Notes: generated by a model from the sequence alone, not told the origin. A DNA stretch of 64,000 bases from Thunnus maccoyii (GCF_910596095.1 NC_056534.1:12781490-12845489); one strand, 5' to 3'. Positions 1 to 13,177 are shown, numbered from the stretch's first letter. Numbers and translations are program-made.

Positions 1-293
1 AAGAACTTCTTTGAGCACTGAGGGGAGAAGAAGTCTTTTGTTCAGATCACTTACGAGTTATGAAATGTAGCTCAAGATCGGCAGATGGTGAGGGGGGTGT
101 GAGTACGTGTGTGAAGCCACTTCATTAAAATTGCTTTGTCAAGTTAATATATTTTAATAACAATCTTTTTGAAACGCACATGTACATGCGTGTCAATATT
201 TTCATGTTTGCATCTCTTCTTTTACCCAGTTTTGCTTATTTCTATGTTTGTGTTTGATGTATCTGTAAAGTAATCGCAGTGGATTCATGAGTG

Positions 294-328
<35 letters not shown>

Positions 329-1021
329 GCACAGCACACATCTGGTAGTCAGGTTATTTTTAAACGTTTGAATCTGCTCACTCTCAGAGTTGCTACTAAT
401 GATTTCAAGACTACAATTAACTCTTTCCATCCTGAGAGCTGGTGAATGGTTTTTACAGGCTTTAGAAGCCTGACAGAGCTGTCAAACACACGCACTCATA
501 CGTTCATACACACACACACATACACACACACACTTTGAAGTTGTACTATGAGTTACTAAGGTTCAAGCTTTTACACAGATGCTCAGTATCTGGAGACCTT
601 TCCTTTCTCCCATAAGAAACATGTTCTGATGTTGTTGATGTCTACATTAGTGTGTGACAGAATACAGAGCTGTACATGTTTCATAGATATAGTTATGTGC
701 CCTCACATGTAGGTATTGATTCATTTAAGATAACAGGGTAATACACTGCATCTGAATGATGATTGTATTAATATCATTAATTATCATTTTTGCATATTTA
801 TACTTTCATAAAGCTCTGTTCATCCTTTTTACACAATGACACACACATTTTGGATCAGAGGAGGATTTTTACACAAAGCCAAGTGTGATGCGTCACTGAG
901 TAAGTGGAACAAATCAAAATGTCCTTCGCCTCTAAAGCCGATTGTTGTCTTCTCCCTTTTTTCTCATTTCATTCCTCTGTCAAACTGTCTGTACCTCGCT
1001 GGGCTTTTATTCTATCATATG

Positions 1022-1077
<56 letters not shown>

Positions 1078-1566
1078 AACACACACACACACAAAGCTGA
1101 ACACACAGTAAATGAAAAAGTATGATGTAACTTTATCACATTATGAAACACTATTTGATATGTGATAACTTCACATATGTGCACATGTGGTTTTTATGAC
1201 GTTCACTTTGAAATGTAAAACCCCACCTGTGATAGCATTTATAATTTCACATTTACATTTTTGTAACATTCAGATGTATTCATTGTGTGTAAGACAGCAC
1301 TGCATAAAGTGTCTAGTAAATTCACAAAAGCATCATTGTGGTTTTGTTCATTTAAAGCAAAGAAGGGGGACAGTGTGCACATTAGATGCAGGACAACAGC
1401 AGCATACAAAGGAAAAGAGGGGCAGTCTGCACGTTGCATGCAATTTAAACCTTCAAGGTCTTCTTCAGGCAAACATCTGTATTAGCAAAAATGATAGATA
1501 TTGATATTTTAATGTGATCTATTAATTGAAGGTGGAGCTCTTGTTTCATTTTTAGTCTGAATAGAT

Positions 1567-1878
1567 TAGGGCTGCAACAAATAATTATTGCCATTATCAA
1601 ATAATCTTCAAGTTGTTTTGTCCATAACATGACAGAAAATTGGGATACAAATGTCCCTCGCCATTTCCCAGAGACTAAAGTGACATCATCAAATGTCTTG
1701 TTTTGTTCGGCCAACAAATGTATTCAGTTTAAAATGGTATGAAACAGAGAAACGTGGCAAATCTTCACTCTGCAGAAGCTGGAACCAGAAAATGTTTGGT
1801 GTTTTTGTTTGTTATCATTAACCAAATGGTGGCCGATTCATTGAATAATAATTCAATTGATTAATCCTTTGAGCTCTA
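1567..1878. mobile_element. hAT-like MITE, TAGRGCTGCAA family
   Basis: About 312 bases starting TAGGGCTGCAA and ending GAGCTCTA. It is flanked by a perfect 8-bp target-site duplication, GAATAGAT (1559-1566 and 1879-1886), the hallmark of hAT elements. The interior carries the family's signature region near CATCATCAAATGTCTTG. It has no coding capacity. Confidence 0.8.
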
Positions 1879-2919
1879 GAATAGATTGCCTGCTTTTTAT
1901 CCATGTGCATGTTTGCCTGAAGAAGATACACTGCATCAATAGTTTTTAGAAGCTTGCAAAATTCAGTGCGTGGACTCCATCTCCTTTTCATTGGTTTTCA
2001 TACATTTTACAAGAAAAACCTGAATCTAAAGTGTTTTTTGTGAGGGATCTTAACTATTCCTTAATGATGGAGATAATGTGTGTCAGAGGCTGATGTGGCA
2101 CATCTCCTCCCTCTAACCCCCCCCCAAACCAGGTGATTTCTGCTCTTAAAAGGTCAATATAATACATCTGACGCTGACAAAACCCCACCACATCATCTTG
2201 CACTCTATCAGGTATTATCAAACGTGTCTGGCAGGTAATCAATACGGTTACCGGGGTGACAACATAATAGTGACTGCTGCTGCGACGTCATTAGGGAAGT
2301 ACCACATTAGAGTGCTCTCAGTTGTCGTGGCAACCCTGACAGGGGCAGGTGCTCAGGGAGACAAATCAACTCAGAGGTTGAGTAAACACACTCTCACTCA
2401 GCGTCCGTCTCGCTGTCTCATGCTTGTGTACGCTCACACTCACATACAAGCAGTTCGTTAGCTCTGAATGACTGCCAGCTCTGTCCTCTGATATTACAGA
2501 GACACATAAATTAGAGATGGAGCACCAAAACAGGTTAATTTAAAAAAAAAATGCTATTCAGACCTTTTGGTGCTCTTTTAGATCATATAATAGCTGACAC
2601 ATGTATTATGTAGAGCTTTACCAATTACCAAAACTTCTCCAAGCTAGTTAGCTAACAAACAGACACCACTCCCTGTTTACTACTTGTTTATGTGTAAGTT
2701 GAATCACAAGAAAGTATTTAATGGTAAGCAACAAATGTTCGGTGTATGAATTCTCTGAACTAATGAGGCGATTGCTTTGGTTATTTTTTTGGTTGAGTCA
2801 AATGACAGATATTAAAATGTTTCAGTACTCAAAAGAACACTTAGCATCAGTAGTATCAATACTTTAGGTATTAATCTGCCCAACCCTAGCATCATAGTAT
2901 CAGTAATAATAAAAATGAA

Positions 2920-4800
2920 AGCAATACATCTCCCTCTGCTGATCAATTCAGATCAAACAGGCTTCATAATTAATAGATTGTCCTCCAATAATTTAAGGCA
3001 ATTGATTAACATAATTAATCTTGCTGATAAAAAATAAAATACCGAGTCTCGCAGTTTCACTCGATGAAAATGCTTTGATGTGGTTGAATGCCCATATCTA
3101 TTTTGTGTTTTGGATAAATTTGGTTTCAGCACTGTGTTTATTGATTTGATAAAATCACCTTATAAATCTCCCAAAGCTAGGATTATTACTAACGGGATTA
3201 CCTCTAATCCTTTCCATCTTAATAGGGGCAACAGACAGGGATGCCCGTCTGGCCCCGCCCTTTTCATGCTCACCATCGAACCTTGACTGAGGCCATTAGA
3301 GGCAACCCTCATGTAGGTGGCTTTGAGGTTGGCCCCAAAACACACAAGATATCACTTTTCACTGACGACATTATCCTTTATCTAACTAATTAAGTTAGAT
3401 ACTAAACGCAATTTCCCATCTACAGAATCTATTAAAACCATACAGTTCTTTTTCTGGATATTAGTTCAACCTTGACAAAAGTTAAATTCTGCCACTGTCT
3501 ATATTTGATTATAATAGTGTCAAACATAAGTTCTCTTTTAAATGGTCTACTATGGGTAATATTTGAGTATTTTTGTGGATAGCAGCATTAAAAGTCTTGG
3601 CAAACTCATTCTAGCCAGCTTGTTGCAGAAAATGGATAGATTTGCCACTCACCTTACTGGACAGAGTCAATGTTATAAAAATGAAAACGCTGCCTAGATT
3701 CCTATATATGTTTCAGTCACTTCTGATCCATGTCCCATCAACATTTTTTTCCTCCCTCAACAAATTGATCAGACAGTTTATTTGGCATGGTAAAACTCCA
3801 AGAGTCAGCATGGACAAATTAACTCTGAATCATGACAAAGGAGGGCTGAAACTCCCTAACTTTTGAATGTATTAGAGATGAATTAGGAGACATCAACAGA
3901 TTTGCTGTATAAATGAGATAAAAAAGTCAATTAAAACTGCTACAGATTATCATATCAAATTTGGTACAATCTACATGAACTGTTCAATCAAGAAGGATTC
4001 CTGTTCCATGAAACCCCTTTATGGAGAAACATACTGCTACCAATGATCTTTCGGAATAGTAACTTCAGATTATGGTCCGAGAAAGGCATTAGTCACATAG
4101 AGCGCTGATATGAGGAAGGAATCTTTATGTCATTTGAACAGTTTGAACAGAAATACTGCTTGACGAATAAAGATTTCTTCGACTATCTGCAACTACACGA
4201 CATTATCAGAGTCAGCCACAAAGGCTGGTGGAGTTTACCTACCATGACATCTGTGAACAATTGTGCCATGCTGACCAACAATTATTTAAAACTATCTCCA
4301 AAGTGTATTAAACTCTTATGTCAAGTTCTGGACAGATCCAGACTTAGATGGGAGAGAGACCTGGGAATAAATCTGGATGGGAACTATGTGGTGACTTGTG
4401 GCTTAGATGAGGGAACATTCTTACATTTTAGATGGCAGTACCCTAAACTTCAGGGGGTTTGTCAGGGGGTATGTGACACCCTGTCCAGTATTCATGGTGT
4501 TATTTTTCCATTGGATCCAGAGATTTGTTTACTGGGTAACTTTACTATCTCCAACCTTAAAAATTGCTACACTTAAGTCTCACAGAAATTTTGCTGGCCA
4601 TTGCTAAAAAATGTATTGCATTAAAATGGAAATCAGATGCCCCCCTCCCAATTGGAATGTGGCTCTCTGAAATTAATAGCTGTATACCCCCAGAGAAAAT
4701 AACTTAGCCTACTGGTTGAGGAATAAGAGTACATTTTACAAGATACCACAACTCTTTGTGGATTATACAGAAAACCTCCCTTGGCCTCCCAAATTCCAAT
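2920..4800 (+). mobile_element. decayed L1/Tx1-type LINE (reverse transcriptase part)
   Basis: Successive plus-strand fragments read like the ORF2 of fish L1/Tx1-clade LINEs. There is SDQTGFI near 2950, the finger/palm region with RQGCPSGPALFMLTIEP at about 3232-3285, the catalytic-box equivalent LFTDDIILYL at about 3355-3385, and the downstream block LPRFLYMFQSLLIHVP and FIWHGKTPRVS at about 3690-3800. The C-terminal part includes MSFEQFEQKY near 4127 and SEINSCIPPEKI near 4670. Many stops and frameshifts interrupt the frame and no 5' end is visible, so this is an old inactive copy. Confidence 0.8.
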
Positions 4801-6544
4801 TTAATTGGGAATTAAATTGTATTCTTTTCTTGCCAGAGGGCAGCAATTCAAACAGATCATACAAGCTGTGGGTGATATCTTTCAAAATACATTGGGCTTT
4901 GTTGACATCTGACCCCAAGGTCCATTAGTAGTTGTTCTGGAGCTTTCAGTCATATCACTGGATTCTCCTCGGCAGATGACGTTTTCCCCACAGTTGTAAT
5001 GGAAGTCCTTAATTTCCTGAGAAAAACTGGAAATTTGAACATCTACATTTCAATGATAAGTAGGGAAACGCTATCTGCTGAGGAAGATCGGGTGATATAA
5101 TGAAAAGCTCCAGAGCAGCTAAGTTGACTTTGTGGTAATATTGTTTTTGTCAAATGTTGTTTCCAAATTAACTTTCAATTGGACTATATGTTTAGGTCTG
5201 TTACTGGGTAGTCAAATTTCAACCAAGACAAAACCTTTCATTTTTGTTAGCATATATCAGTTTATCAACAACATATCCCATAATTCTTAGAAAATAATTC
5301 ACTGTCAAAGCCTTGTGGGAGCTGTAGTTGTTGAATGCTAACAAAGCAACCACTGTTATATGTTTAAATTTTACCACACAGTTGTTGTGCTGTTGCACAT
5401 GTTTAGTTTAGAAAAATTGACAGAAAACATGTTTCAGCTTTTTCAGCAAGACTAAATATAAAAAAAACCTGTAGAAGAAAACACACAGAAGCAAGTAGAA
5501 CAGAGGCTATGAAAGGAGGCTGTGTAGTGCTTGTATGACCAACACATAGCATGACATGAAGTGACGTCATGCAATATGTTGAGATGCAAAATGTGAAGCA
5601 TGCAAACAACACAAAAATAGATTAGCAAGACAGCAAATTTGGATTAAAATCTATAGAAAAACAGAAATGAGAAAGAAAATAAAAAGAGAGGAAGCTTTGG
5701 CAGTAGAAGAAGAAGAAAAAAGAGGAAATCAGCACACGAAGGCAGAAATGAGGAGGAGGATGCACATGGGTGTCTGATGTATAATAAATGACCTCTGGCT
5801 GATGCCTTGGCCTTTCTCTCATCCCCTTTCTGTTTCTGCCTGTTCCTTATTCCCTCTACGTTCTTTCACCCACCCCTCCTCTTCTCACTTGTCTCCCTCA
5901 CACTTCTGTTACACTTCCCGTTTTCTCGATCATCATTCCTTTCTTTTTTATCTCCCTTTTTCCACTGGCTCCTCCTTTCCCCTCAGCTGGTTTTGCTATC
6001 TCTTCTCGTGGAGACTCCTCAAAGCTAAAACGTCAAAACATGTCCTGGGTTTGCACTTTATCCTCCTCCACTGTGCTGTCTTCTATTAGGAACATGTTTC
6101 GTTTAAAAGCTACTCTATATTGCATTATGCTATATGTCATTTGATATGACCATATGTCTGGCTGCTATTACACTTTAACCAGGGCATCTGTGTGCGTGCT
6201 CACTGCGGATTACATACTTCCTCTGTCATCTGATAAAACAGTCCATCATGGAGTCTTATGACGGTCTCCACCACATAAGATGGTGTACTCAATATTGGGC
6301 GAAGCAGTACCTCATACTGACATGATGTTTTTTTTCACCTTTAGACAAAGCCAACCCCATTATAAGATAGGATTTCTCCTCATATTAGAAGCCTTGTAAA
6401 TAGTTCCAGACACAAGAGTCAAAAGAGTTTAACCAGAGCCCCTTCCACTGAAGAGAGACCCCTCTTTTTAGCTCTTAAATATGACCCAGCTGTGAGACGT
6501 AAACACCTCCTTCAAATGATGAAAACATGTCACGCATGTTCAGA

Positions 6545-7826
6545 GTGGGAAAAAGCACTCCTTTACATGAAAGTAGCAGTATAATACTATAAAATGACTC
6601 TATTACAAGAAAAACTCTTAAGTAAAACTATCATTAAAATATACTTAATGCATCAAAAGCAAAAGTACTCATTATGCATCAGCAGAATGCCCTCTGTTAG
6701 AGTCACATTATTATACATATTATTAAATTCTGAGAAATACTGTTGGGTAGTTTAATCTGCAGCAATACATCATATTCTTTTAAAGATTATCGTGTGTTTA
6801 GTATGTAAATGTATATTAAGTAGTAAATGTAAATTAAGTAGTAACTACAGCCATCAGATAGATGTAGCTGAGTAAAAAGTATAAGATTTCTTTTTGAATT
6901 GTAGTGGCCTAGAAGTAGCATATGATGGAAATACTCAGAGTACAAGCACCACGAAATTGTGGTTAAATCTGCAATGGCTGTTTTTTTGTTTGGGCCACTT
7001 GTGGGCAGCAGAAACAAACTGTCGACGCAACATCTGATATATCACTTTTTAGTTTGTGAACATGATCTGTCGACCTGGGGAATGTAATGCCATATTTGTG
7101 TCACATTGTTCAGACTGTGAGGACAAGCAGACAAGTTGGATAAACCATTCATGTCAGCCTCCAATTTGTCATTCCAAGTCAGACATATTAGGAATTTCTG
7201 ACCCCAACAATATCTCCCATTTGGTGGTAAGAGCTACCAAAGTTTCAATAAATTATTTAGAAGCAGTTATACAATGTTTTGTGTCTGGTTTCACTTGTCA
7301 ATGAACTGCTACAACTATGCAACACAACAAAAGTAGCTAATTTAGGCTGTTTAAATAATGTGAATATAAGACTAACAGTAGGGGAATCCATATTCCATCG
7401 TTTTAATGTTCCTCCCACTCTGTTGACATTCTGTGACTGCAACATAAGTCCAATATTTACTCTTCTTTTAGCTCTGCTTTGGTCTTCACCACTTTCTGAG
7501 GGAAATATCTGATTTTAGCTGCTAGATGTTGCAGTTTCTTCACCAGATAGTCGCTAACTTTTTTTGCAGGTTGGTGCTGGGCAGGTGGCTTTAGTAGCAA
7601 ACAGTTGTTTTTTAGAGCTTTTTTTGATGGAAACAGCTGCTGTAGACGACACCGCCGAGACTGAACCACAACGATAAGCTGAAAGACGCTATAAAGCTCT
7701 GTAGTCCTCTGTAGTTTCATCACTATGAGCTTTCACACACAAGTAGTCATGTGATCTATTGTAAATATGAAAATACTGAAGTACAGTACTTGTGTAAATG
7801 TATACTCAGTTACTTTCCACCACTCC
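6545..7826 (+). mobile_element. CAGTGGTGGAA-family MITE split by a later insertion
   Basis: 6545-6962 matches the family body (for example ACTGTTGGGTAGTTTAATCT and GGAAATACTCAGAGTACAAG). The 3' end, AGTACAGTACTTGTGTAAAT to TTACTTTCCACCACT, appears only at about 7775-7825. The intervening roughly 800 bases, beginning near GGGCCACTTGTGGGCAGCAG, are unrelated and look like a second inserted element. Confidence 0.6.
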
Positions 7827-10389
7827 ATTGCCCATGTTCTGCACTGCATACACTGTATTTTAATAGGCAACCAGTGTGTTTACACTGTGGGATATATAGG
7901 CAGTTCCTGTGCCGCAGTGTATAACAGATGGCTGCTCACTGACAGATGCATGAGCTCAGGACCGTCGTCCTCCGGAGCCAGCCAGCCAACCACGAGCTGC
8001 CAGTCAGCTCAGTGCACTAAGCCGATCTGTTGCCCCAGCAACCGCTATTTCGGCTCCACCTTTCAGCAGGGTCAGATAAAATATTGGTAAAGGCACCTTA
8101 AAGGAAGCTTAAAACTGTTTCCTGTCTTTGTGGTTTTCATTCTTCTTGTCTCACACATAACATTTATCTTCCTTCAGTCTCTGGAGCTCTTGTCCCTGTC
8201 TCCTCTGTTTCATCCCACTCTGTCTCTCTCTGGATGTTTTGCTTGGTTTAGGGAGAGGAGAGGACGGGCGGGTGGAGGGGGGGCAGGGGGTGCTGCCCCT
8301 GTTGGTGAAGCGGCGGCTTGGAAACTCATCTGGTAGTAATAAGGGCTCCACACCGCTACTGTGACTCATGCCTGTACACGCCCACCAGACTATTACAGGC
8401 TTATTTAGTACATATACATACGGTCATTAGACTGGGACCATGCAAGCTGCAAAACACACAAACCCTTGGTGCACCGTAAGACCACACAAATACACCCAGA
8501 GTTGAAAATACACCTTTACACAAAAAAAGGTGTGTGAGACATGTAGTTGAATCACCACAAACTAGTAACCTATATAAACCATAATTACAGGCAGAGTTTC
8601 CTCTTGTACAGGCTCTGTCCCAGATGAAATTAATCACTTCCTGCTGTATGTAACTCTTAAAGCTCTTGTTTGGTGAGTTGGTCAGGAATCACTGACCTGC
8701 TCCCAGATATTCATTAAAGGTACTACGGGCTAATCCTTTAAAGTGTCAACACTGTTTTTCTCGCTGTCAGGAGTACACTGCGTACCTTTTTTTTAAAAAA
8801 AAAAACAAAAACACTTCTGTCCTTCTGAGTTGTGCACTGAAGTTGTTTGTTTGTTCAAGACTGAAGCGCCGTGATTAAGGGGTTAGAAAAAACCTGATGC
8901 GCGTACATTTGGTTTGGTTCATTAACATTTTAATAGATTTTTAAAACACAACATGAGTGACTTAGTCAGAGATAGAACGATAAAGTCCTGGACTTATTTT
9001 TTTATTGTCCCTGGTGTTTTCATAGTCCAGCAACCTTTATAAAGACGGAAACAGGTTTTTAATGTCTGAAATATTAGACAATAGGAACTGAGGAACATTG
9101 TCTAATTCAATTAAAACCTTTGAGTCTGAAATAGGACACAATAATGGGAATGTAAGTGAAGAAGTAGAAAACATTTGAGTTTTTGGCTCTTAGTGTTTGT
9201 CTCCATCACACAAACTTAAGATAATTCAGACCTTTCTTCAATTTCCATGGTCTAAAAAGCTTTTGCTGCCCTTAGATTTGAGCTGAGATACAATAAGTTC
9301 CCTTTAAACAAAAAACTATTAAAGGTTTTAATATCATCTGGTAACTTATGAGTTGTTTTTTTGTTCGTTTTTTTACAGTTTTCTATTCCTGCTGTTCTGT
9401 AATTAGCACATAATTGCATGGTGTTCCTTTTAATTTCACTTCAATCATTCATCTATTTGAATTTCTGAACAAATGAGAGATGTGGGCGACAAATTTGGAG
9501 ATCTGTTACGAGGTTGGTTCTGTTGCCAGTATTTTGAAACCATCTGATGACTTTCAGGGTGCTGTCGAGCTCTTAGAAGCAAACCTCAAAGAAGAAGGTG
9601 CATTGCGTCTAGAAGCAGCAGTGGTGGATGCCCACATTTGCAATTCCTGTGGCTGGTGTGTAAACTGTCCCTCATATTTGCTCACATCACTTCTATTACT
9701 CCCTGTTTTCTTACAGGCTCTGCTACAGGCCTGACAGTCTGGGGCAGAGTGATGGAGATGATGGGAATAGTCAGTCATGACATAACCCAGGCCTATCAGA
9801 TAACACCATAATCAGGATTTACTGCTTCATTTAATATTCAATAAAAAGCTTCCTGATTTCAATATGTGAGAGCTCTTTGCTCTGAAGCAGCCATCACTGC
9901 TGATGCATCTGCTTTTGATAGGAGATGTTGGTGTTAATTGAAAATGTAGCCCAGCGAGCCACAGTGTGGTCTTCCTGCCTTTAGGGTGTTTTCTCAGAAT
10001 CACGACTCAGGATAAGCACGAAGAGATTCTTATCAGCCAGCAAAATGGCGGCTTTGCTTGGCTGATCCCACAATCTATCATCTTAGATTCCTCTGAAGTG
10101 ATGCAGTGGGCCCTGCGCTCACAGCACGACACACCTGCGCTCCTGCACGCACGGTTTCTGGTTAATTTGAGCAACAACAGCAGATCAGGTCTCCTCTGGA
10201 CCCCCCCTCTCACAAAATGACAGCATCAGCAGGCTGCTCTGCGCAATAGTGCGTGATGTGTTTGTGTTATCAAAGCGTGCGGGGATGGGTCTCCAATCAT
10301 GAAGGGAAGCGGGGGACAAAGAGGAGCGGGGATGGGGTTGCACATTCACCGCATTATGAAGCTGAGCTCGTGTGTGCGTAAAAACTGAC

Positions 10390-10630
10390 CAGGCTCGTGC
10401 GTCCCGGGGTTGTCGGACATCTCCAGCACCAGCAGCTCGCGGCCCTCGAAGCTCTCCCCGATGGTGTAGATGCGGGTGATGGTCGGGCACTGCAGCCACA
10501 CCGACACCAGCGCCTTCCGCAGCTCCTCATAACGGTGATACTCGAAGGAGATCTCACCGTCGGTACCGGCCGCGCTGGCCAGGGCGACCACCGCCGCCCC
10601 GAATAAAACTACCGAAAGGAACTGTTTCAT
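10390..10630 (-). CDS. cpe: carboxypeptidase E, first coding exon (partial gene)
   Basis: Carboxypeptidase E is an M14 zinc metallocarboxypeptidase of secretory granules. It removes C-terminal Lys/Arg from prohormone intermediates. Only the first 80 codons are here. Residues 1 to about 20 ([20 protein letters not shown]) are a clear signal peptide. They are followed by the family's N-terminal block: [20 protein letters not shown], then [20 protein letters not shown] and NPGTHEPG, close to human CPE. The exon ends at a consensus donor (G|GTCAGT, donor at 10389-10388) after one base of a codon, as expected before the zinc-binding exon. No second exon was seen between here and position 1, so intron 1 exceeds 10 kb and the HxxE zinc site lies outside the window. 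The start ATG is the first in the exon and directly precedes the signal peptide. Confidence 0.95.
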
Positions 10631-10721
10631 GTTTACGTGTCCTGTTTTCCCTAAGCCCTGCCTGTGTCCGTCTGCCTGCGGCTTGGTCCCAAGCCGTATC
10701 TCTGTGCTGCAGCCTGGCTGT

Positions 10722-10740
10722 AGGCTATAAATATCTCTCT
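10722..10740 (-). promoter_or_regulatory. possible TATA-like element upstream of cpe
   Basis: Read on the minus strand, TATTTATAG lies about 100 bases upstream of the cpe start codon, a plausible distance for a TATA-type element with a short 5' UTR. This rests on motif and position only. Confidence 0.25.
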
Positions 10741-10892
10741 CTCTCGCTCTATGCGTGATGCGCTGCTGTACCTGAGCGCAGACTCCCTGTCAACCCTGCA
10801 GCCAGGCAGAGGATTCACAGATCCGGCCTCAGTTTTCAAAATAAAGACGTGCTTTCCTGTCATAGATGATTAGCAGCAAGGTTGTTTTACAG

Positions 10893-11158
10893 CAGTGGTT
10901 CTCAAAGTGGGGTCCGGAGACCCCCAGGGGTGCCTAAGGGGGTTCCAGGGGGTCTCCAGCGAAAAGAGGAATAATTTATTTTGCTATAATTCCATCCATA
11001 AGTAACACAATGACAAAATGTATGACTGTTTTGCTCATGAGTTTTATACACTTTCTGTAAAAAATCATCTAAAAGCAAAAATCTTATCAGATGGGGGATC
11101 CTGATCTAATTTGTGTCAGTTTAGGGGTCCTTGGTGTGAAAAAGCTTGAGCACCACTG
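10893..11158. mobile_element. hAT-like MITE with CAGTGGTTCTCAA ends
   Basis: Starts CAGTGGTTCTCAAAGTGGGG and ends CTTGAGCACCACTG, giving imperfect terminal inverted repeats. Flanks are TTTTACAG and TTTTAAAC, an eroded 8-bp target-site duplication. Confidence 0.7.
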
Positions 11159-11650
11159 TTTTAAACAGGTTCACAATTTTTCAAGTCTGTCTCAATACAA
11201 CAGTCACGTGTCCACTTGGACACTGAAAGAGGTTTTCCTTGCTGTAATCATTCATCCTGTTCATACTGGATATTGAAAGATCCCTTTCAAATGTGCTTTC
11301 AATGTAAGTGACGGGGGCCAAAATCAACAGTGTGTCCATATAATCATTTTGTGCAAAAATGCATTTAAAAGTTTATCTAGACTGGAAAGCAGTCCAGTAA
11401 AGCAGTCAGTGGAACATTTATAAAATGCATGTTTCAATATAATACACTCCAGTATAACACCACCACCCACTACGCCCTCAATAATAAACATAAAGAAGCC
11501 AAATTATCACCTTTCTGACAATGTCAACAAAACTGAAAATTTATAAGCTTCATAAAAGTGGAATTCATGGCAGAGCTGTTGTATTGAACTGTTGTTTTGC
11601 ACTGAACTGTACAGGTGCACCTAATAAAATGGCCAGTGAGTGTATATTTG
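11159..11650. repeat. two adjoining foldback-repeat fragments
   Basis: 11159-11320 matches one arm of the foldback element at 50385-51010 (AATTTTTCAAGTCTGTCT, then the CCTGTTCATACTGGA and GTAAGTGACGGGGGCCAAAA blocks). About 11400-11650 matches the right arm of the element at 39311-39822 (AATACACTCCAGTA, then AATAAACATAAAG, ending in CCAGTGAGTGTAT). Confidence 0.6.
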
Positions 11651-11689
11651 TTTCTTTGTGACCCCTCAGGTTTATACTGGATTTCCCAT

Positions 11690-12062
11690 TGGTTCGACTA
11701 AAACAAGTAATTTAAAGACATCACTTTGGGCTCTGGGAAACTGAGATGGCTGTTTTAATGTTTATCTCTGATAAATATTCTAAATACAAGATCTCACTAT
11801 TCCTGGAGCTTTCAACTGTATCCCATGGCCATCTTCATGTACACAGAGTTTGTGATCTCTCCCCAGTATGACCACCTTTTATCACATGACCAAAGTCCTG
11901 AACTTATGTCACCTGAGCAAGTTTCATTCACTGAAGAAGAGTTGAGGATTTATACCATGTGTCCCATCAAGAAACAGTCTCCATGCTAATCACTTACTAA
12001 GTAATCAGACAAATAATCAATAGATTCAATGATAATGAAAATAATTGTTAGTTGCAGCTTTA
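11690..12062. mobile_element. hAT-like MITE copy interrupted by about 200 bases
   Basis: The left part (about 11690-11780) carries the family's CTCTGGGAAACTGAGATGG block. The right part (about 12000-12062) carries GATAATGAAAATAATTGTTA and GTTGCAGCTTTA. Unrelated sequence separates them, consistent with a second insertion. Confidence 0.5.
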
Positions 12063-12356
12063 CTATAAACACTAGTTTTTATTTTTCAATAGCTATATTT
12101 GATTCTTTGAACACCAAATTACAGACACAGAAATAAATTCACCTCATGAAAAATAAACTCTTGTTGGGCAAAAAAAATTAGCTGATGGATAATAAATCAG
12201 TCAATTTATTTATTAATATATTACACAAGCATCTGACTATTTTTCCATTCACACATGAATGTGCTTAATAAGTCGGATTTAATCCTTCATAAAGTAAAAT
12301 AAAAACCGCCTCACTTCCTGTCTGGTAGCTGCTGCCGCTGGCTGACTTGACGCAGC

Positions 12357-12357
<1 letters not shown>

Positions 12358-12395
<38 letters not shown>
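12358..12395. repeat. TG/GT microsatellite
   Basis: A dinucleotide run with one interruption in the cpe-msmo1 intergenic interval. The rest of 12400-13170 holds no recognised gene. Confidence 0.8.
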
Positions 12396-13171
12396 ATGCG
12401 TGCTGGATGGAGCTGTAGGGGTGTGTCCACAGTGCAGCAGCAGCAGAGAGGAGATGGATATATACTTACAAAATTATCCACTTCCTCTTCAACCCACAGA
12501 GTTAACGGAGAATAAGTCAGTGAGAAACACCCACTGAGCAGATTAAGATCTGTGATGTTAATCTGAAATGGAAATATTCAAGCCTGAACTGCAAGTGAGG
12601 CCTTTCTTAGCGGAAATGTGACCATGTGTCAGTAATGTACAATATCTCATTAACACAATGGCACACATATCATGATCTGTTTCTTTTTTGGAACAAAATT
12701 CAGTCAAAAAAAAAACAACTACTCAACAAACCAAACTCCTGCTTAAATATGATCATATATCTTTATTCTAATATGACAAAAAAACAGAAAAATAAAACAT
12801 TTTCAAGGTTTCTTTTTGTAAAATCAAAACAGCATTTGATTATTGTTACAGTCTTAAAACAAAACAGGCTTAAACAACCCAGAAGTGCGATATGAGCCAA
12901 TCCCTTTTTATCAAAAAATTTACATGGGTTTTGCATCAAACATGCCTGACTTGTTTAAACAGTCGGCACTGAGTTAAGACAGTTCCCATTTGAACTGCAG
13001 CTTTAACAGAGTAGAAACTGTGTCACTGTGACTCAGTTCAACTCGAGAGGAAGCTCTAAAGTGCTGAGACATTCAGAGGTATACACAAGCATTTCACAAG
13101 AAAGACATATACATACTTGTTTCACTCAATGACCAAGCAAAGCGATAAATCAAAATGAGGATGTTGATGGT

Positions 13172-13177
13172 TTTATT
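13172..13177 (-). terminator. candidate msmo1 polyadenylation signal
   Basis: AATAAA on the minus strand about 255 bases downstream of the stop. A second AATAAA lies at 12762-12767, giving a UTR of about 660 bases. Sequence alone does not choose between them. Confidence 0.4.

Larger units (their letters stand above)
1..10389 (-). other. cpe intron 1 (no exon seen)
   Basis: More than 10 kb to the left of cpe exon 1 with no recognisable host exon on either strand. It holds CA repeats (about 298-327, 510-533 and 1021-1093), a hAT-like MITE (1567-1878), an L1/Tx1-type LINE fossil (about 2920-4800), a pyrimidine-rich stretch (about 5800-6000) and a CAGTGGTGGAA-family MITE split by another insertion (about 6545-7826). 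I see nothing identifiable in roughly 8100-10345. Confidence 0.7.

Noticed and set aside
836-1111. ORF rich in His-Thr repeats
   Set aside because: It is a translation of the CA microsatellite at 1021-1093 and has no conserved part.
4127-4576. 149-residue ORF as a candidate gene
   Set aside because: It is part of the decayed L1/Tx1-type LINE; the neighbouring blocks continue the same element.
5802-6089. Ser/Phe-rich plus-strand ORFs
   Set aside because: Translations of a pyrimidine-rich tract in two overlapping frames, without conserved residues.
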